Origin: Pseudolabrys sp.
GTDB taxonomy: Bacteria; Pseudomonadota; Alphaproteobacteria; Rhizobiales; Xanthobacteraceae
Length of the DNA stretch: 64,000 bases
Assembly: GCA_022843325.1 (NCBI GenBank)
Contig: JALHNV010000002.1
Coordinates: forward strand, 1-64,000
Direction of reading: 5' to 3'
The notes beneath the pieces were generated by a model. It did no database searches and was not told the DNA's origin. It saw nothing but the letters and a program-made list of their open reading frames with translations. Of this stretch, positions 8,047-17,552 are shown piece after piece (position 1 is the stretch's first letter; each line of letters opens with the position of its first letter). A program made the translations under genes and the position numbers.

Positions 8047-9639
8047 CTAGGAGCGCAGCCGTCTACGGCTGACCGCGATCAAACTTACTACCAGAAATAG
8101 AATTAGGGGGTAGTCGCCCAGCGCGACGTGAACGGTCGTCGGGGCGGGGTTCGGCAATCGCGAATCCAGGATACCTTCGACGCCGAGCGGCAGCGACGTG
8201 ACGATACGGCCGAGGGGATCGATCACAGCGGAAATGCCGGTATTGGCAGCGCGCACCAGCGGCAGGGCCTGAGCGATCGCCAGCGTCCGCGACTGCTGTA
8301 AATGCTGGTACGGCCCCGAACTGATGCCGAACCAGCCATCATTGGTGAGATTGACCAGCCAGCCCGGACGTTCGCCAGCCGGAACAGCGGCGCCCGGAAA
8401 GATCACCTCGTAGCAGATCAGCGGCAGCACACGCGGGGCGCCGGGCACATCCATCGCGCGGCGGCGGTCCCCCGACAGGAAGCCGCCGACCTGCCGGGTC
8501 AGTTGCCGCAAGCCGAGCCGTTCCAGAAAGCTCTGAAAGGGCAAATATTCTCCGAACGGCACCAGATGCACCTTGTCGTAGATGCCGCGGATCGAGCCGT
8601 CGGGATCGATCACATAGATGGAATTGTACGCACGCGGATTGGCGGCGGAGGCATCCGGGGCCGCCCGCACCGCACCGGTGATCAGCGAGGTGCCGCCGGG
8701 CGTCAGCAGCGACGCGATCTGCGCCAGCGCTTCCGGCTCGCGCGCGAGAAAAAACGGGAACGCCGATTCCGGCCAGATCAGATGCGTGATGTCGCGCAGG
8801 CCGCCCGATTGCGGACCTGTCGTGCGGTCGGAGAGGCGCATGTATCGCGCCATCACGGACGTCTTGGCCGAATAGTTGAACTTCTCGTCCTGCTGCAGGT
8901 TTGGCTGCATGATGCGCAGCCGCACGTCGTTGACGTAGGTGGTGGGATTCATCGACAGCCGCGCCGCGCCGTAGGCCGCGAGGCCGGCCAGCAGGGCGAC
9001 GCCGATGATCAGCGGGCGGCGCGGGTGGGGCGTATCGCCGGCATCGTCGGTCAGCGCCGCCGGCGTCGAGAAGATGGCGACGGCGAGAAAGGTCAGGCCC
9101 CAGATGCCGACCAGCGACACGCTTTGCGCCAAAGCGAGCGGCTCCGTCAGCGCATAACCGAAAGTATTCCACGGAAAACCGGTGAGCAGATAGCCGCGCA
9201 GCCATTCGGCCATCGTCAGCGTGGCTGCCAGCGCCAGCAGGCGCGTCGGGCCTCGGACCCAGATCAGCCGGGCCACGGCAACGCCGAGGCCGGTAAAAAT
9301 CGCCAGATAGGCCGGCAGGCCGGCAACCGCCACAGGCAGCAGCCAGCCAAAGGTCTTGGCGTCGACCAGGAAGGCGTGGCCGATCCAGTACAGGCCGACG
9401 ACGAAATAACCGAAACCGAAACACCAGCCGGCAATGGCGGCAGGGACTGCGCCGTTCCAGCGGCCCGAGGCTGAGCCATCGACCAGCCACACCAGAATGG
9501 GAAAGGTCAGAAACAGAACCGGCCAGGCATTGAACGGCGCCATTGCCAGCGCCGAGACGCAGCCTGCGGCAAAGGCAATACCGGCGCGCTGCCAGCCGGA
9601 GGCGAGCACGATCGCGTGGGCGAGGCGGGACAGCGTCAC
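8047..9639 (-). CDS. lnt: Apolipoprotein N-acyltransferase
   Basis: 530 residues; adds the third acyl chain to the N-terminal cysteine of lipoproteins in the inner membrane. The N-terminal about 220 residues form several membrane helices, followed by a periplasmic nitrilase-like domain. The catalytic triad can be placed: Glu in WPESAFPFF (about 292), Lys in YDKVHLVPFGEYLP (about 358) and Cys in PLICYEVIFPG (about 412). A last helix near the C-terminus completes the family layout. It starts with GTG at 9639, overlapping the stop of the corC-like gene by four bases (GTGA), so it is translationally coupled to it. Confidence 0.96.
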   Translation of the reverse strand: MTLSRLAHAIVLASGWQRAGIAFAAGCVSALAMAPFNAWPVLFLTFPILVWLVDGSASGRWNGAVPAAIAGWCFGFGYFVVGLYWIGHAFLVDAKTFGWLLPVAVAGLPAYLAIFTGLGVAVARLIWVRGPTRLLALAATLTMAEWLRGYLLTGFPWNTFGYALTEPLALAQSVSLVGIWGLTFLAVAIFSTPAALTDDAGDTPHPRRPLIIGVALLAGLAAYGAARLSMNPTTYVNDVRLRIMQPNLQQDEKFNYSAKTSVMARYMRLSDRTTGPQSGGLRDITHLIWPESAFPFFLAREPEALAQIASLLTPGGTSLITGAVRAAPDASAANPRAYNSIYVIDPDGSIRGIYDKVHLVPFGEYLPFQSFLERLGLRQLTRQVGGFLSGDRRRAMDVPGAPRVLPLICYEVIFPGAAVPAGERPGWLVNLTNDGWFGISSGPYQHLQQSRTLAIAQALPLVRAANTGISAVIDPLGRIVTSLPLGVEGILDSRLPNPAPTTVHVALGDYPLILFLVVSLIAVSRRRLRS

Positions 9640-10814
9640 GGCCGGGAAGATGTTGCCGGGGAATCAGCCGGAGAATCGGGCGATGCCTCCGTCGCCGCTT
9701 CGCCAGGTTGATTCTGCGCCGGCCCATCGTCGAGCGGCAGGGCAAGCGGCGCGGTGCCGGCGAGGACGGCGTCCGGTTCGCCCCGCTTGCGCGTCAGGTC
9801 GCGCGGCCGTTCGCGCTTCTCTTTCAGACGGGTGATGCGCACGCGCTTGATGCGGCGCGGATCGGCGTCCAGCACTTCGAATTCGAACAGACCGGGGCCG
9901 GGAATGAGTTCGCCCCGCAACGGCAGGCGGCCGGCGCGGGTGACCAGGTAGCCGCCCAGCGTGTCGACCTCCTCGGCGGCGTCGCCAACGTCGAAATCAT
10001 GGCCGACGATGCTCACCACATCCTTCAGTTCAGCGCGGGCGTCGGCAATGTACGAACCATCCGGCTGGTGCACCACCGAGGCAGCTTCGTCTTCATCATG
10101 TTCATCGCCGATCTCACCGACAATTTGCTCGACGATGTCTTCCATCGAAATCAGGCCGTCCGAGCCGCCATATTCGTCGACCACCAGCGCCAGATGAATA
10201 CGCGTCGCCTGCATGCGAACCAAGAGGTCGATCGCCCGCATGGACGGCGGCACGAACAGGATTTCGCGCACGATCTTGGCCGCCGTCAGCGGCATGGCGA
10301 GATCGATGGCGGCGAGATCGAGCCCCGCCGGGAACGGCTTCTTGCGCCGGCCTTTCTTTTCCGCAGCAACGGCGGCGCGGGCGGTGATAAAGGCGATCAG
10401 GTCGCGGATGTGCACCATGCCGACGGGATCGTCGAGCGTATCGTTATAGACCACCAGACGCGAATGGGCGGCGCCTTCGAATACCTTCACCAGTTCGCCG
10501 ATCTGAATGTCCTGCTGTACGGCGATGATGTCGGCGCGGGGAATCATCACGTCTCCGACCCGACGTTCGCGCAGACTCAGGATGTTCTTCAGCATCCGGC
10601 CTTCTTCCAGCGAGAAGCCGGATTCGCCGGGGGTCATGGCATCGAGCACGTCCTTCAGATCGGCGCGCATCGAGCCCGGCTTCAGGCCGAGCAGCGAACG
10701 GACAGAACGCATAAACCAGTTCTCGCGGTGCTCTCGCGCCGGCACAACGACAGGCAAATTGCGCCGGTCGTACGCGGCGCCGCCGCTACTCGATGATGAA
10801 TCGCTGTCGGGCAT
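9636..10814 (-). CDS. CBS-domain protein of the CorC/TlyC family
   Basis: 392 residues, cytoplasmic form without the DUF21 membrane domain. Two CBS domains occupy about 80-225 (VGDVMIPRADI, and LVVDEYGGSDGLISMEDIVEQIVGEI), followed by the CorC_HlyC transporter-associated domain (about 245-330). The C-terminal about 60 residues are low-complexity. Family members are called magnesium/cobalt efflux protein or hemolysin-like; the actual activity is uncertain. It lies between ybeY (five bases apart) and lnt (four-base overlap), the standard ybeZ-ybeY-corC-lnt arrangement. Confidence 0.92.
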   Translation of the reverse strand: MPDSDSSSSSGGAAYDRRNLPVVVPAREHRENWFMRSVRSLLGLKPGSMRADLKDVLDAMTPGESGFSLEEGRMLKNILSLRERRVGDVMIPRADIIAVQQDIQIGELVKVFEGAAHSRLVVYNDTLDDPVGMVHIRDLIAFITARAAVAAEKKGRRKKPFPAGLDLAAIDLAMPLTAAKIVREILFVPPSMRAIDLLVRMQATRIHLALVVDEYGGSDGLISMEDIVEQIVGEIGDEHDEDEAASVVHQPDGSYIADARAELKDVVSIVGHDFDVGDAAEEVDTLGGYLVTRAGRLPLRGELIPGPGLFEFEVLDADPRRIKRVRITRLKEKRERPRDLTRKRGEPDAVLAGTAPLALPLDDGPAQNQPGEAATEASPDSPADSPATSSRP

Positions 10815-10819
10815 GGCGG

Positions 10820-11317
10820 TCAGGCGTTACCGGCGCCGTACGAAAGATATGGATCGGGCATGTTCATGCGCGTCATGATCTTGCTTTCCAGTGCTTCCAT
10901 TGCGTCGGCCTGTTCGTCGGTCTCGTGGTCGTAGCCGGCCAGGTGAAGAAAACCATGCACCGTCAGATGCGCCAGGTGATGAAGGAAGGCCCGGCTTTCA
11001 TCGTCGCATTCCCGTTTCAGCGTCTCATAGGCCAGGACAATGTCGCCCAGCATGATATCGGCACCGGCGGCAGCCGGGAATGACAGCACGTTGGTCGGCT
11101 TGTCGATGCCGCGCCACTGACGGTTGAGTGCCTGTACCGCCGAATCGTCGGCCAGCACGATACTCACTTCGCCGGCGCTTGTTGAGACCGCGGCCGCGGC
11201 GGCGGCGATGGCGGCGCGTACGGTCGCCTCGGTATGCGGCTCGGCGTCCCAGAGGTCCGACTGTACCAGGATATCGACCGGCGGTGCGTTTACGCGCGCT
11301 TTGAGCGTCGCTGGCAT
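10820..11317 (-). CDS. ybeY: Endoribonuclease YbeY (rRNA maturation)
   Basis: 165 residues; a zinc-dependent single-strand endoribonuclease for 16S rRNA 3'-end maturation and ribosome quality control. The metal site HLTVHGFLHLAGYDH (about 120-134) contains the expected three histidines. The ATG at 11317 overlaps the TAA stop of the phoH-like gene (TAATG), indicating coupled translation. Length is normal. Confidence 0.95.
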   Translation of the reverse strand: MPATLKARVNAPPVDILVQSDLWDAEPHTEATVRAAIAAAAAAVSTSAGEVSIVLADDSAVQALNRQWRGIDKPTNVLSFPAAAGADIMLGDIVLAYETLKRECDDESRAFLHHLAHLTVHGFLHLAGYDHETDEQADAMEALESKIMTRMNMPDPYLSYGAGNA

Positions 11318-12357
11318 TAGTTGGCTCCGCGTGCCGGCTGGACCGCGTCGTAGGCCGCGACAATCCGCGCCACCAATTCGTGCCGGATCACGTCGCCCTG
11401 CTTGAAGGCGACATGCCCGACCCCTTCGACGCCTTCCAGCAACCGAACAGCTTCAGCAAGTCCTGATGGCTGGCCGTTCGGCAGATCGACTTGGCTGGGG
11501 TCGCCGGTCACGATCATGCGGCTGTTCTCGCCGAGCCGGGTCAGAAACATTTTCATCTGCATCGAGGTGGTGTTCTGCGCTTCGTCGAGAATGACCGCTG
11601 CGTTTGCCAGCGTACGTCCGCGCATGAAGGCGAGCGGTGCGATTTCAATGTCACCGTCTTCCAGCGCGCGCTCGACAATGCGGGAGTCCATCAAGTCGTA
11701 AAGCGCGTCGTAGATCGGCCGCAGATACGGATCGACCTTCTCGCGCATGTCGCCGGGCAGGAAGCCGAGGCGCTCGCCGGCTTCCACCGCCGGCCGCGAC
11801 AGGATGATACGATCGACTTCCTTGCGCTCGTAAAGCTGCAAAGCCTGGGCCACGGCGAGCCAGGTTTTGCCGGTGCCGGCCGGGCCGGTGCCGAAGACCA
11901 GCGGATAGCGCTTCAGCGCACGGATATAACCGTCCTGCGCGGCGGTACGCGCGCGCACCGGGCGCTTGCGCAGATTGATTTCCTCGAACGCGGTACGGCC
12001 GCCGGCCGGGTCGTCGCTGAACAGCGAGCCCTGCGCGATCGCCTGCCGGATCGCGCCTTCGACGTCGCCGGAGGACAAATCGCGGTTGCGCTTGACCTGT
12101 TCGTAAAGGCCTTCGAGCACGCGCCGGGCCTGCTCGCAGCCGTCGCGGGATCCCTCGATCGTGACGTGGTTGCCGCGCTGGTCGGCGGTGACGCCGAGGC
12201 GGCGTTCGATCAGCGCCAGGTTCTGACCGTATTGGCCGAACAGGATTGAGGCTACCTTGTTGTCCTCGAAGGCGAGCACGACCTGCGTGCTTGCCGTCTC
12301 TGCCGAGGGGGCCACGGGCGCGATCACGGTGTCCGACGTACGCAAGGTGAGTTTCAA
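11317..12357 (-). CDS. ybeZ: PhoH-like ATPase (YbeZ)
   Basis: 346 residues. A KH-like N-terminal region (about 30-100) precedes a PhoH P-loop domain with Walker [12 protein letters not shown] (about 160-170) and Walker B VILDEAQN (about 255-262). PhoH-like proteins are ATPases that act with YbeY in RNA metabolism. The longest frame begins with a TTG at 12357, only one or two bases after an AGGAG; this spacing is poor, so the real start may be the TTG four codons downstream or the GTG at codon 11. The gene overlaps the miaB stop by four bases. Confidence 0.94.
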   Translation of the reverse strand: MKLTLRTSDTVIAPVAPSAETASTQVVLAFEDNKVASILFGQYGQNLALIERRLGVTADQRGNHVTIEGSRDGCEQARRVLEGLYEQVKRNRDLSSGDVEGAIRQAIAQGSLFSDDPAGGRTAFEEINLRKRPVRARTAAQDGYIRALKRYPLVFGTGPAGTGKTWLAVAQALQLYERKEVDRIILSRPAVEAGERLGFLPGDMREKVDPYLRPIYDALYDLMDSRIVERALEDGDIEIAPLAFMRGRTLANAAVILDEAQNTTSMQMKMFLTRLGENSRMIVTGDPSQVDLPNGQPSGLAEAVRLLEGVEGVGHVAFKQGDVIRHELVARIVAAYDAVQPARGAN

Positions 12358-13739
12358 GCTCCTGCTAAAGCCAGCGCTGGTGCGCTTATCGTCTCGGCCA
12401 ACGCGCCGAAGAGCGTATTGGTGCCAAGGTCGGTGATGACAACGGGGGCCTGTGAGCCGATCATCGAGGGCGGCGCCATCACGTGAACTGATTGCAGATA
12501 TGGGGATTTGCCGACCAGTTGCCCAGAGATGCGGCCCGGCTTTTCCAGCAGCACCTCCAGCGTGCGGCCGACGCAGGAAGTATTGAAATTGCGCTGGTGG
12601 CGGGTGATTTCGGCTTGCAATCGGTGCAAACGCGCGAGTTTCACCTCGGCCGGGACCTGATCGCCGAGTTCCACCGCCGGCGTGCCGGGGCGCGGCGAAT
12701 AGCTGAAGGAATAGGCGCCGGCGTAACCGACCTCGTCCAGCAGCCGCATGGTGTCGTTGAAATCGTCGTCGGTTTCGCCGGGGAAGCCGACGATGAAATC
12801 CGACGAGAAAGCGATATCCGGCCGCGCCGCGCGCAGGCGCGCCACCACATCGAGATAGTCCTGGCGGGTGTGCTTCCGGTTCATGGCGGCCAGAATGCGA
12901 TCGGATCCCGACTGCACGGGCAGATGCACGTAAGGCATCAACGCCGCCAAATCGGCGTGCGCGGCGATCAGCTCATCGTCCATATCGCGCGGGTGGCTGG
13001 TGGTGTAGCGCAGCCGCGCAATGCCCGGCACGTCGGCGAGGCGATACAGCAGACGGCCGAGCGACCACGGCGCGCCGTCGCGGCCTTCGCCGTGATAGGC
13101 GTTCACGTTCTGACCGATCAGCGTCACTTCCTGCACGCCGGCCTCCGCCAGCCGCGCGACCTCCGCCGCGATTTTCTCGACCGGGCGCGACACTTCGGCG
13201 CCGCGCGTATAGGGCACGACGCAGAAGGTGCAAAACTTGTCGCAGCCTTCCTGGACGGTGACAAAAGAGGAAATACCGCGTTTGGCCGTTGCCGCGCGCG
13301 TCGGCGCGGCGAGCGCATCGAACTTGTCCTCGACCGGAAATTCGGTGTCGACGATCTTCTCGCCCTCACGCAGGCGCGCGATCATCTCCGGCAGGCGATG
13401 GTAGTTCTGCGAGCCCACCACGAGATCGACCGCGCTGGCGCGGCGGATGATTTCCTCGCCCTCGGCCTGCGCGACGCAGCCGGCGACCGCGATCAACATA
13501 CGGCGCCCCTGCGCCGCAGCCTCGAGCTTCATGACGCGGATGCGGCCGATCTCGGAATAGACCTTGTCGGCCGCCTTCTCGCGGATATTGCAGGTGTTGA
13601 GGATGACCAGGTCGGCGTCGTCAGGCTGCGCGGTTTCGCTGTAGCCGGCCGGCGCCAGAGCGTCCGCCATACGATGCGAATCGTAGACGTTCATCTGGCA
13701 GCCGAACGATTTGACGTGGACTTTGCGGAAGTTGCTCAT
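12354..13739 (-). CDS. miaB: tRNA-2-methylthio-N6-dimethylallyladenosine synthase MiaB
   Basis: 461 residues from the chosen start; radical-SAM methylthiotransferase that modifies A37 of tRNAs reading UNN codons. The N-terminal domain has three cluster cysteines ([27 protein letters not shown]). The radical-SAM motif is [15 protein letters not shown] (about 155-169), and a C-terminal TRAM domain covers about 385-450. I chose the ATG at 13739 because [15 protein letters not shown] begins at the conserved domain and a GAG lies upstream; a longer frame starts at 13766 (nine more residues) but has no ribosome site. Confidence 0.96.
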   Translation of the reverse strand: MSNFRKVHVKSFGCQMNVYDSHRMADALAPAGYSETAQPDDADLVILNTCNIREKAADKVYSEIGRIRVMKLEAAAQGRRMLIAVAGCVAQAEGEEIIRRASAVDLVVGSQNYHRLPEMIARLREGEKIVDTEFPVEDKFDALAAPTRAATAKRGISSFVTVQEGCDKFCTFCVVPYTRGAEVSRPVEKIAAEVARLAEAGVQEVTLIGQNVNAYHGEGRDGAPWSLGRLLYRLADVPGIARLRYTTSHPRDMDDELIAAHADLAALMPYVHLPVQSGSDRILAAMNRKHTRQDYLDVVARLRAARPDIAFSSDFIVGFPGETDDDFNDTMRLLDEVGYAGAYSFSYSPRPGTPAVELGDQVPAEVKLARLHRLQAEITRHQRNFNTSCVGRTLEVLLEKPGRISGQLVGKSPYLQSVHVMAPPSMIGSQAPVVITDLGTNTLFGALAETISAPALALAGA

Positions 13740-13814
13740 GCCGCTCAAATTCGAACCATGGGCCACTGTAGCCGGTCAAGTACCGGCTGTCCCGCCTTGA
13801 ACTTAAGCCTATGA

Positions 13815-14630
13815 TTATACAATATTTTCTGGCGCTGACGAGGTCAGCCGCGGCGTTCGCCCGATCAGGGTGGCGGCAGTGATCTTGCGCACGGCGCCTT
13901 CCAGTGACCGCGTCATGGCCTTGCGGTCGGCCTTGCCGTCGGCGGCGAACGGCTCTCCGTAGCTGATCACGACCTCGATCGCACCGCGGGCAACGAAGAT
14001 TTTGAAGTGCGGCACGAAATCCAGGTCGCCGTACCAGGCGACCAGCGGCCGGTGCTGGCGACCCATCGGAATGCCGTGCAGCCGCGTGTAAGAGATCGAC
14101 ATCGGCTGGATGAGAATGCCGCCCTCCGCCAGCGCGCCGGCTTCCCGCACTGCGCCCATCAGCGCGGAGCGGAACGGCAGCACGCGGTTGCCGTCGCTGG
14201 ACGTGCCTTCGGCGAACAGCACCACCGGCACGCCCGCCGCCAGCCGCTTGACCATCTCGGCGACCGCTTCACCCGTTTGATGCCGCTTGGCGCGATCGAC
14301 GAACACCGTGCGCTGCAGCCGGGCGGTCGGACCGACCAGCGGCCAGTCGCCGACTTCGCGCTTCGACACAAAGGCGACCTGCGCCAGCGAACCGACCGCA
14401 AGAATGTCGACCCATGAGACATGGTTGGAGACGAACAGGACGGCCTTGTCGCGCACCGGATTGCCGACGACCCGCACGCGGATGCGCAACAGGGAACATA
14501 GCACGCGATAATAGCCGGTAGCGATGGCGCCCCAGCCGGGCAGCCGCAGCTTGTCGAGTGTCCACTGCACCGCAATCACAAGCGGCGTCATGGTGAAGAA
14601 GAAAGCCGCGATGAACAGCGTGCGGAGCAT
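13815..14630 (-). CDS. plsC: 1-acyl-sn-glycerol-3-phosphate acyltransferase family protein
   Basis: 271 residues; PlsC-type acyltransferase that makes phosphatidic acid, or a close relative acting on other lysolipids. An N-terminal membrane helix (about 1-22) is followed by the HX4D motif NHVSWVD (about 80-86) and the substrate motif FAEGTSSDGNRVLPF (about 153-167). I chose the ATG at 14630, which overlaps the TAA stop of fur (TAATG), over an in-frame ATG at 14660 that would lie within fur. Position between fur and miaB is the usual Rhizobiales arrangement. Confidence 0.92.
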   Translation of the reverse strand: MLRTLFIAAFFFTMTPLVIAVQWTLDKLRLPGWGAIATGYYRVLCSLLRIRVRVVGNPVRDKAVLFVSNHVSWVDILAVGSLAQVAFVSKREVGDWPLVGPTARLQRTVFVDRAKRHQTGEAVAEMVKRLAAGVPVVLFAEGTSSDGNRVLPFRSALMGAVREAGALAEGGILIQPMSISYTRLHGIPMGRQHRPLVAWYGDLDFVPHFKIFVARGAIEVVISYGEPFAADGKADRKAMTRSLEGAVRKITAATLIGRTPRLTSSAPENIV

Positions 14631-15085
14631 TATTTTTTGTCGTCGTCGAGCGGGACGCAATAGAGCTCGAGCCGGTGATCGACCAGCCGGTAGCCCAGCC
14701 GGCGCGCCACTTCAGCCTGCAGCCGTTCGATTTCCTCGGACTGGAATTCGATCACCTCGCCGGTGCGCAGGTTGATCAGGTGATCGTGGTGCGCCTCCGG
14801 GCTGGTCTCGTAGCGGGCGCGGCCTTCGCGGAAATCGTGCCGCTCGATGATGCCGGAATCCTCGAACAGGCGGACCGTGCGGTACACAGTGGAAATCGAA
14901 ATGCGGTCGTCGACCTTGATGCAGCGCCGATACAACTCCTCGACATCCGGATGATCGTCGGAGCCCGCCAGCACGCGCGCAATGACGCGGCGCTGCTCGG
15001 TCATGCGCATGCCCTTGGCGGCGCAGAGGGCCTCGATATCCCGTCGCTCGGTGCTGGTTTTCTCAGGCCTGGCCACGTCAAGCAT
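14630..15085 (-). CDS. fur: Fur-family metalloregulator (Fur/Mur type)
   Basis: 151 residues with a winged-helix N-terminal domain (about 15-88, MRMTEQRRVIARVL and ISISTVYRTVRLFEDSGII) and a Fur dimerisation domain containing the HHDHLINL metal segment. The CxxC zinc pairs of E. coli Fur are missing, as in rhizobial Fur/Mur proteins, which respond mainly to manganese; iron or manganese specificity cannot be decided from sequence. The ATG at 15085 directly abuts a GGGAG, so the GTG at codon 4 (nine bases from GGGAG) may be the true start. Confidence 0.9.
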   Translation of the reverse strand: MLDVARPEKTSTERRDIEALCAAKGMRMTEQRRVIARVLAGSDDHPDVEELYRRCIKVDDRISISTVYRTVRLFEDSGIIERHDFREGRARYETSPEAHHDHLINLRTGEVIEFQSEEIERLQAEVARRLGYRLVDHRLELYCVPLDDDKK

Positions 15086-15128
15086 CTCCCGTGCGGGTCG
15101 TCATAGCATATTGAGCGCCGATGGCACC

Positions 15129-15617
15129 CTAGGATTGGAGATCGCGGCGCAGCACCAGCGCAGCGGCCGACTGACCGCCGGCGCCGGGATAATAGTTCGC
15201 CCGGCGCGAGATTTCGTGGAATCCGGCGCGTCTATAAAGACGGATCGCCGCCGCGTTGGTCTCATCGACCTCAAGAAACACGGTGCGCGCGCCGCGGCCG
15301 GCGAGACGGCGAAGATGCAACGTCAGCAATTGCCGTCCGATGCCGCGGCCTTGACGCGCCCGCGCCACCGCGACGGAGAGGATCTCCGCTTCGTCGATGA
15401 CCAGCCGCGTTATGATGAAGCCGCCGAGCTTGCCCCCGCACAGCGCGCGATGCGCAACCACATGGCGGTCGGCCAGCAGGGTCTCGACTTCCTGTTCGCT
15501 CCAGCCGCGGTGGAACGAGGCGGCGTGCAGCGCGGCGATGGCCGGTGCGTCGCGCACCGTGAGTTCCGACAGTTTCGGTTCAGCGCGCGCGAACAGCGTG
15601 CCGAAGAAGCCGATCAT
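15129..15617 (-). CDS. rimI: Ribosomal protein bS18-type alanine N-acetyltransferase RimI
   Basis: 162 residues, GNAT fold. The acetyl-CoA loop is ARQGRGIGRQLLTLH (about 85-99), followed by the FLEVDETNAAAIRLYRRAGF segment typical of RimI (about 112-131). It probably acetylates the N-terminus of a ribosomal protein. It overlaps tsaB by four bases (ATGA), the common tsaB-rimI pair. Confidence 0.92.
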   Translation of the reverse strand: MIGFFGTLFARAEPKLSELTVRDAPAIAALHAASFHRGWSEQEVETLLADRHVVAHRALCGGKLGGFIITRLVIDEAEILSVAVARARQGRGIGRQLLTLHLRRLAGRGARTVFLEVDETNAAAIRLYRRAGFHEISRRANYYPGAGGQSAAALVLRRDLQS

Positions 15618-16297
15618 CGCCGCGCCAGTTGGCTGGCGCCCTGCGGCTGGGCATCGGGCGCGCGCAGGTACAGAGGCTTCGGCGGCACGCCGGTGTCGGC
15701 CGCGGCGGCGCCGAGCCGCGCCACCCAGCCGATGTCGGGCGCGGGGCGATGCACCACCGCCGACGGCGGACGCTCCTGCGCCGGCCAGTTGGCGGCGAGC
15801 AGATTCGCCGCGGTGCCGATGAGGCGCGGCGCGCCGGTCGTGGCCACGCGCAATGCCTCGCGCATGTCGGCCACGCGGGGCGCCACCAGCGTGCGGCCGC
15901 CGACGCCGAACACCTGCAGATAGATGTGGTCATGGCGGGCGTCGATCGCGGCCACGACCGGCAGTGCGTCGTCGTCGGCGATGAAGGGCGCGGCATAGGC
16001 GGCCAACGTCGACAAGCCGACCACCGGCTTGCCGGCGGCGAGAGCGATGCCGCGCGCGGCGGCGATACCGACGCGCAGGCCGGTGAAGCTGCCGGGCCCG
16101 GTGGTAACCGCAAGGCGGTCGATCTCGGCGAAGATCAGCCCGGCCTGATCGAGCACGCGGTCGATCATGGGGATCAGTTCTTCCGCGTGGCCGCGGACCA
16201 TCGGCCGGGATTCATGCGCGACGACTTCGCCGCGCCCGGTGTCGAGCACGGCGGCCGAGCAGGCCTCAAGCGCAGTATCGATGGCGAGGACGCGCAT
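15614..16297 (-). CDS. tsaB: tRNA threonylcarbamoyladenosine biosynthesis protein TsaB
   Basis: 227 residues; partner of TsaD in making the t6A37 modification of tRNAs that read ANN codons. The ASKHA-type N-terminal fold starts VLAIDTALEACSAAV, and the family signature TGPGSFTGLRVGIAAARGIALA lies at about 66-87. No catalytic site is expected, as TsaB is a scaffold-like paralogue of TsaD. The stop overlaps the rimI start by four bases. Confidence 0.94.
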   Translation of the reverse strand: MRVLAIDTALEACSAAVLDTGRGEVVAHESRPMVRGHAEELIPMIDRVLDQAGLIFAEIDRLAVTTGPGSFTGLRVGIAAARGIALAAGKPVVGLSTLAAYAAPFIADDDALPVVAAIDARHDHIYLQVFGVGGRTLVAPRVADMREALRVATTGAPRLIGTAANLLAANWPAQERPPSAVVHRPAPDIGWVARLGAAAADTGVPPKPLYLRAPDAQPQGASQLARR

Positions 16298-16347
16298 GAT
16301 TATCTCTGGCTGCGGTCACCGCGGTAGCGGCAGCAGATGACGGAATC

Positions 16348-16908
16348 CTAGACCGGCCGGACCTCGACGACATCCGGCACGAAATGCTGCAGCAGGTTCT
16401 GGATGCCGTGCTTCAGCGTCGCGGTCGACGACGGGCAGCCGGAGCAGGCGCCCTTCATGTGCAGGTACACGATGCCTTCCTTGTAGCCGCGGAACGAGAT
16501 GTCGCCGCCGTCGCCGGCCACCGCCGGGCGCACGCGGGTTTCGATCAGGTCCTTGATCGTGGCGACGGTGTCGGCATCCTTCTCGTCGAAGAATTCGTCA
16601 TCGGCCGCATTGGCCGGCGCGGCATCGCTGGCCACCAGCGGCGCGCCTGACATGTAGTGTTCCATGATGGCGCCGAGCACCGCCGGCTTGATTTGCTGCC
16701 ATTCGCCGTCGCTCTTGGTGACGGAGATGAAATCCGAGCCGTAGAACACGCCGCCGACGTTGGGAATGTCGAACAGCCGCGCTGCCAGCGGTGACTGGTT
16801 TGCGGCCTCGCGCGTCGGCATGTCGAGGGTACCGGAATCCAGCACCGGTTTTCCGGGCAGGAACTTGAGCGTGGCGGGATTGGGCGTGGCTTCGGTCTGG
16901 ATGAACAT
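16348..16908 (-). CDS. NifU-family iron-sulfur scaffold (Nfu)
   Basis: 186 residues. An N-terminal Nfu_N domain (about 1-90, MFIQTEATPNPATLKFLPG) is followed by a C-terminal NifU domain carrying the cluster-binding CSGC motif (GACSGCPSSTATLKHGI, about 155-171). Such proteins deliver Fe-S clusters to target enzymes. AGGAG lies about eight bases before the ATG. It is often next to usp in Rhizobiales, as here (about 100 bases apart). Confidence 0.94.
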   Translation of the reverse strand: MFIQTEATPNPATLKFLPGKPVLDSGTLDMPTREAANQSPLAARLFDIPNVGGVFYGSDFISVTKSDGEWQQIKPAVLGAIMEHYMSGAPLVASDAAPANAADDEFFDEKDADTVATIKDLIETRVRPAVAGDGGDISFRGYKEGIVYLHMKGACSGCPSSTATLKHGIQNLLQHFVPDVVEVRPV

Positions 16909-17009
16909 TTTTCTGCTCCTGAACGGGGTTAAGGCCCGTGGGTGCCAGCATGATTGCGGAACTATAACCGATAGATGGCCCCTGTGCAGGGGCAGGTCAA
17001 CCGCCGGAC

Positions 17010-17504
17010 TCAGGCCATCGCCTCAAGGTCGTCATCGGCCAGATGACCGGGCACGATCGCCACGGGAATCGGGAACTGACCGCCGGTCTTGGCCAGGTTA
17101 CTGACCAGCGGGCCGGGGCCTTCCTTGCCGGTGCCGGCCGCCAGCACCAGGATCCCGATATCGGCGTCGTCCTCGATCAGCTTGAGGATCTCCTCGGCGA
17201 TGTCGCCCTCGCGGATGACCCGGTCCGGATTGATTTCGGCGATCTGCTTGGCGCGCGCCGCGTATTTCGTCAGCGCCGCATTGGCTTCTTCCATGGCCTC
17301 CGCCTTCATGATGTCGGCAACGCCAAGCCACTGCTGGCTGCGCTCGGAGGTATCTATGACGCGCAGCATGACGATCTGCGAGCCGGTGCGGCCGGCGCGC
17401 TTGGCGGCCCAGAACACCGCGCGGTCGCATTCATCGGTGTCGTCGATGACGACCAGGTATTTGCGTTTGTGTCCGGCTTCGAAACTGCGGCGGCGATTTG
17501 GCAT
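17010..17504 (-). CDS. Universal stress protein family protein
   Basis: 164 residues from the ATG at 17504 (MPNRRRSFEAGHKRKYLVVIDDTDE); a longer frame to 17540 adds twelve unlikely residues. The USP fold starts at KYLVVIDDTDECDRAVFWAAKRA (about 18-40) and ends with the LVLAAGTGKEGPGPLVSNLAK segment, a G-rich nucleotide-contact loop resembling G-2x-G-9x-G. It probably binds ATP or AMP and contributes to stress survival. No known partner is adjacent; it lies 48 bases after trpS in the same direction. Confidence 0.88.
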   Translation of the reverse strand: MPNRRRSFEAGHKRKYLVVIDDTDECDRAVFWAAKRAGRTGSQIVMLRVIDTSERSQQWLGVADIMKAEAMEEANAALTKYAARAKQIAEINPDRVIREGDIAEEILKLIEDDADIGILVLAAGTGKEGPGPLVSNLAKTGGQFPIPVAIVPGHLADDDLEAMA

Positions 17505-17552
17505 AAGGGAATGGTGGCACGGCGGGCGCGGTGCGGACAAGCGGCGGCCCGG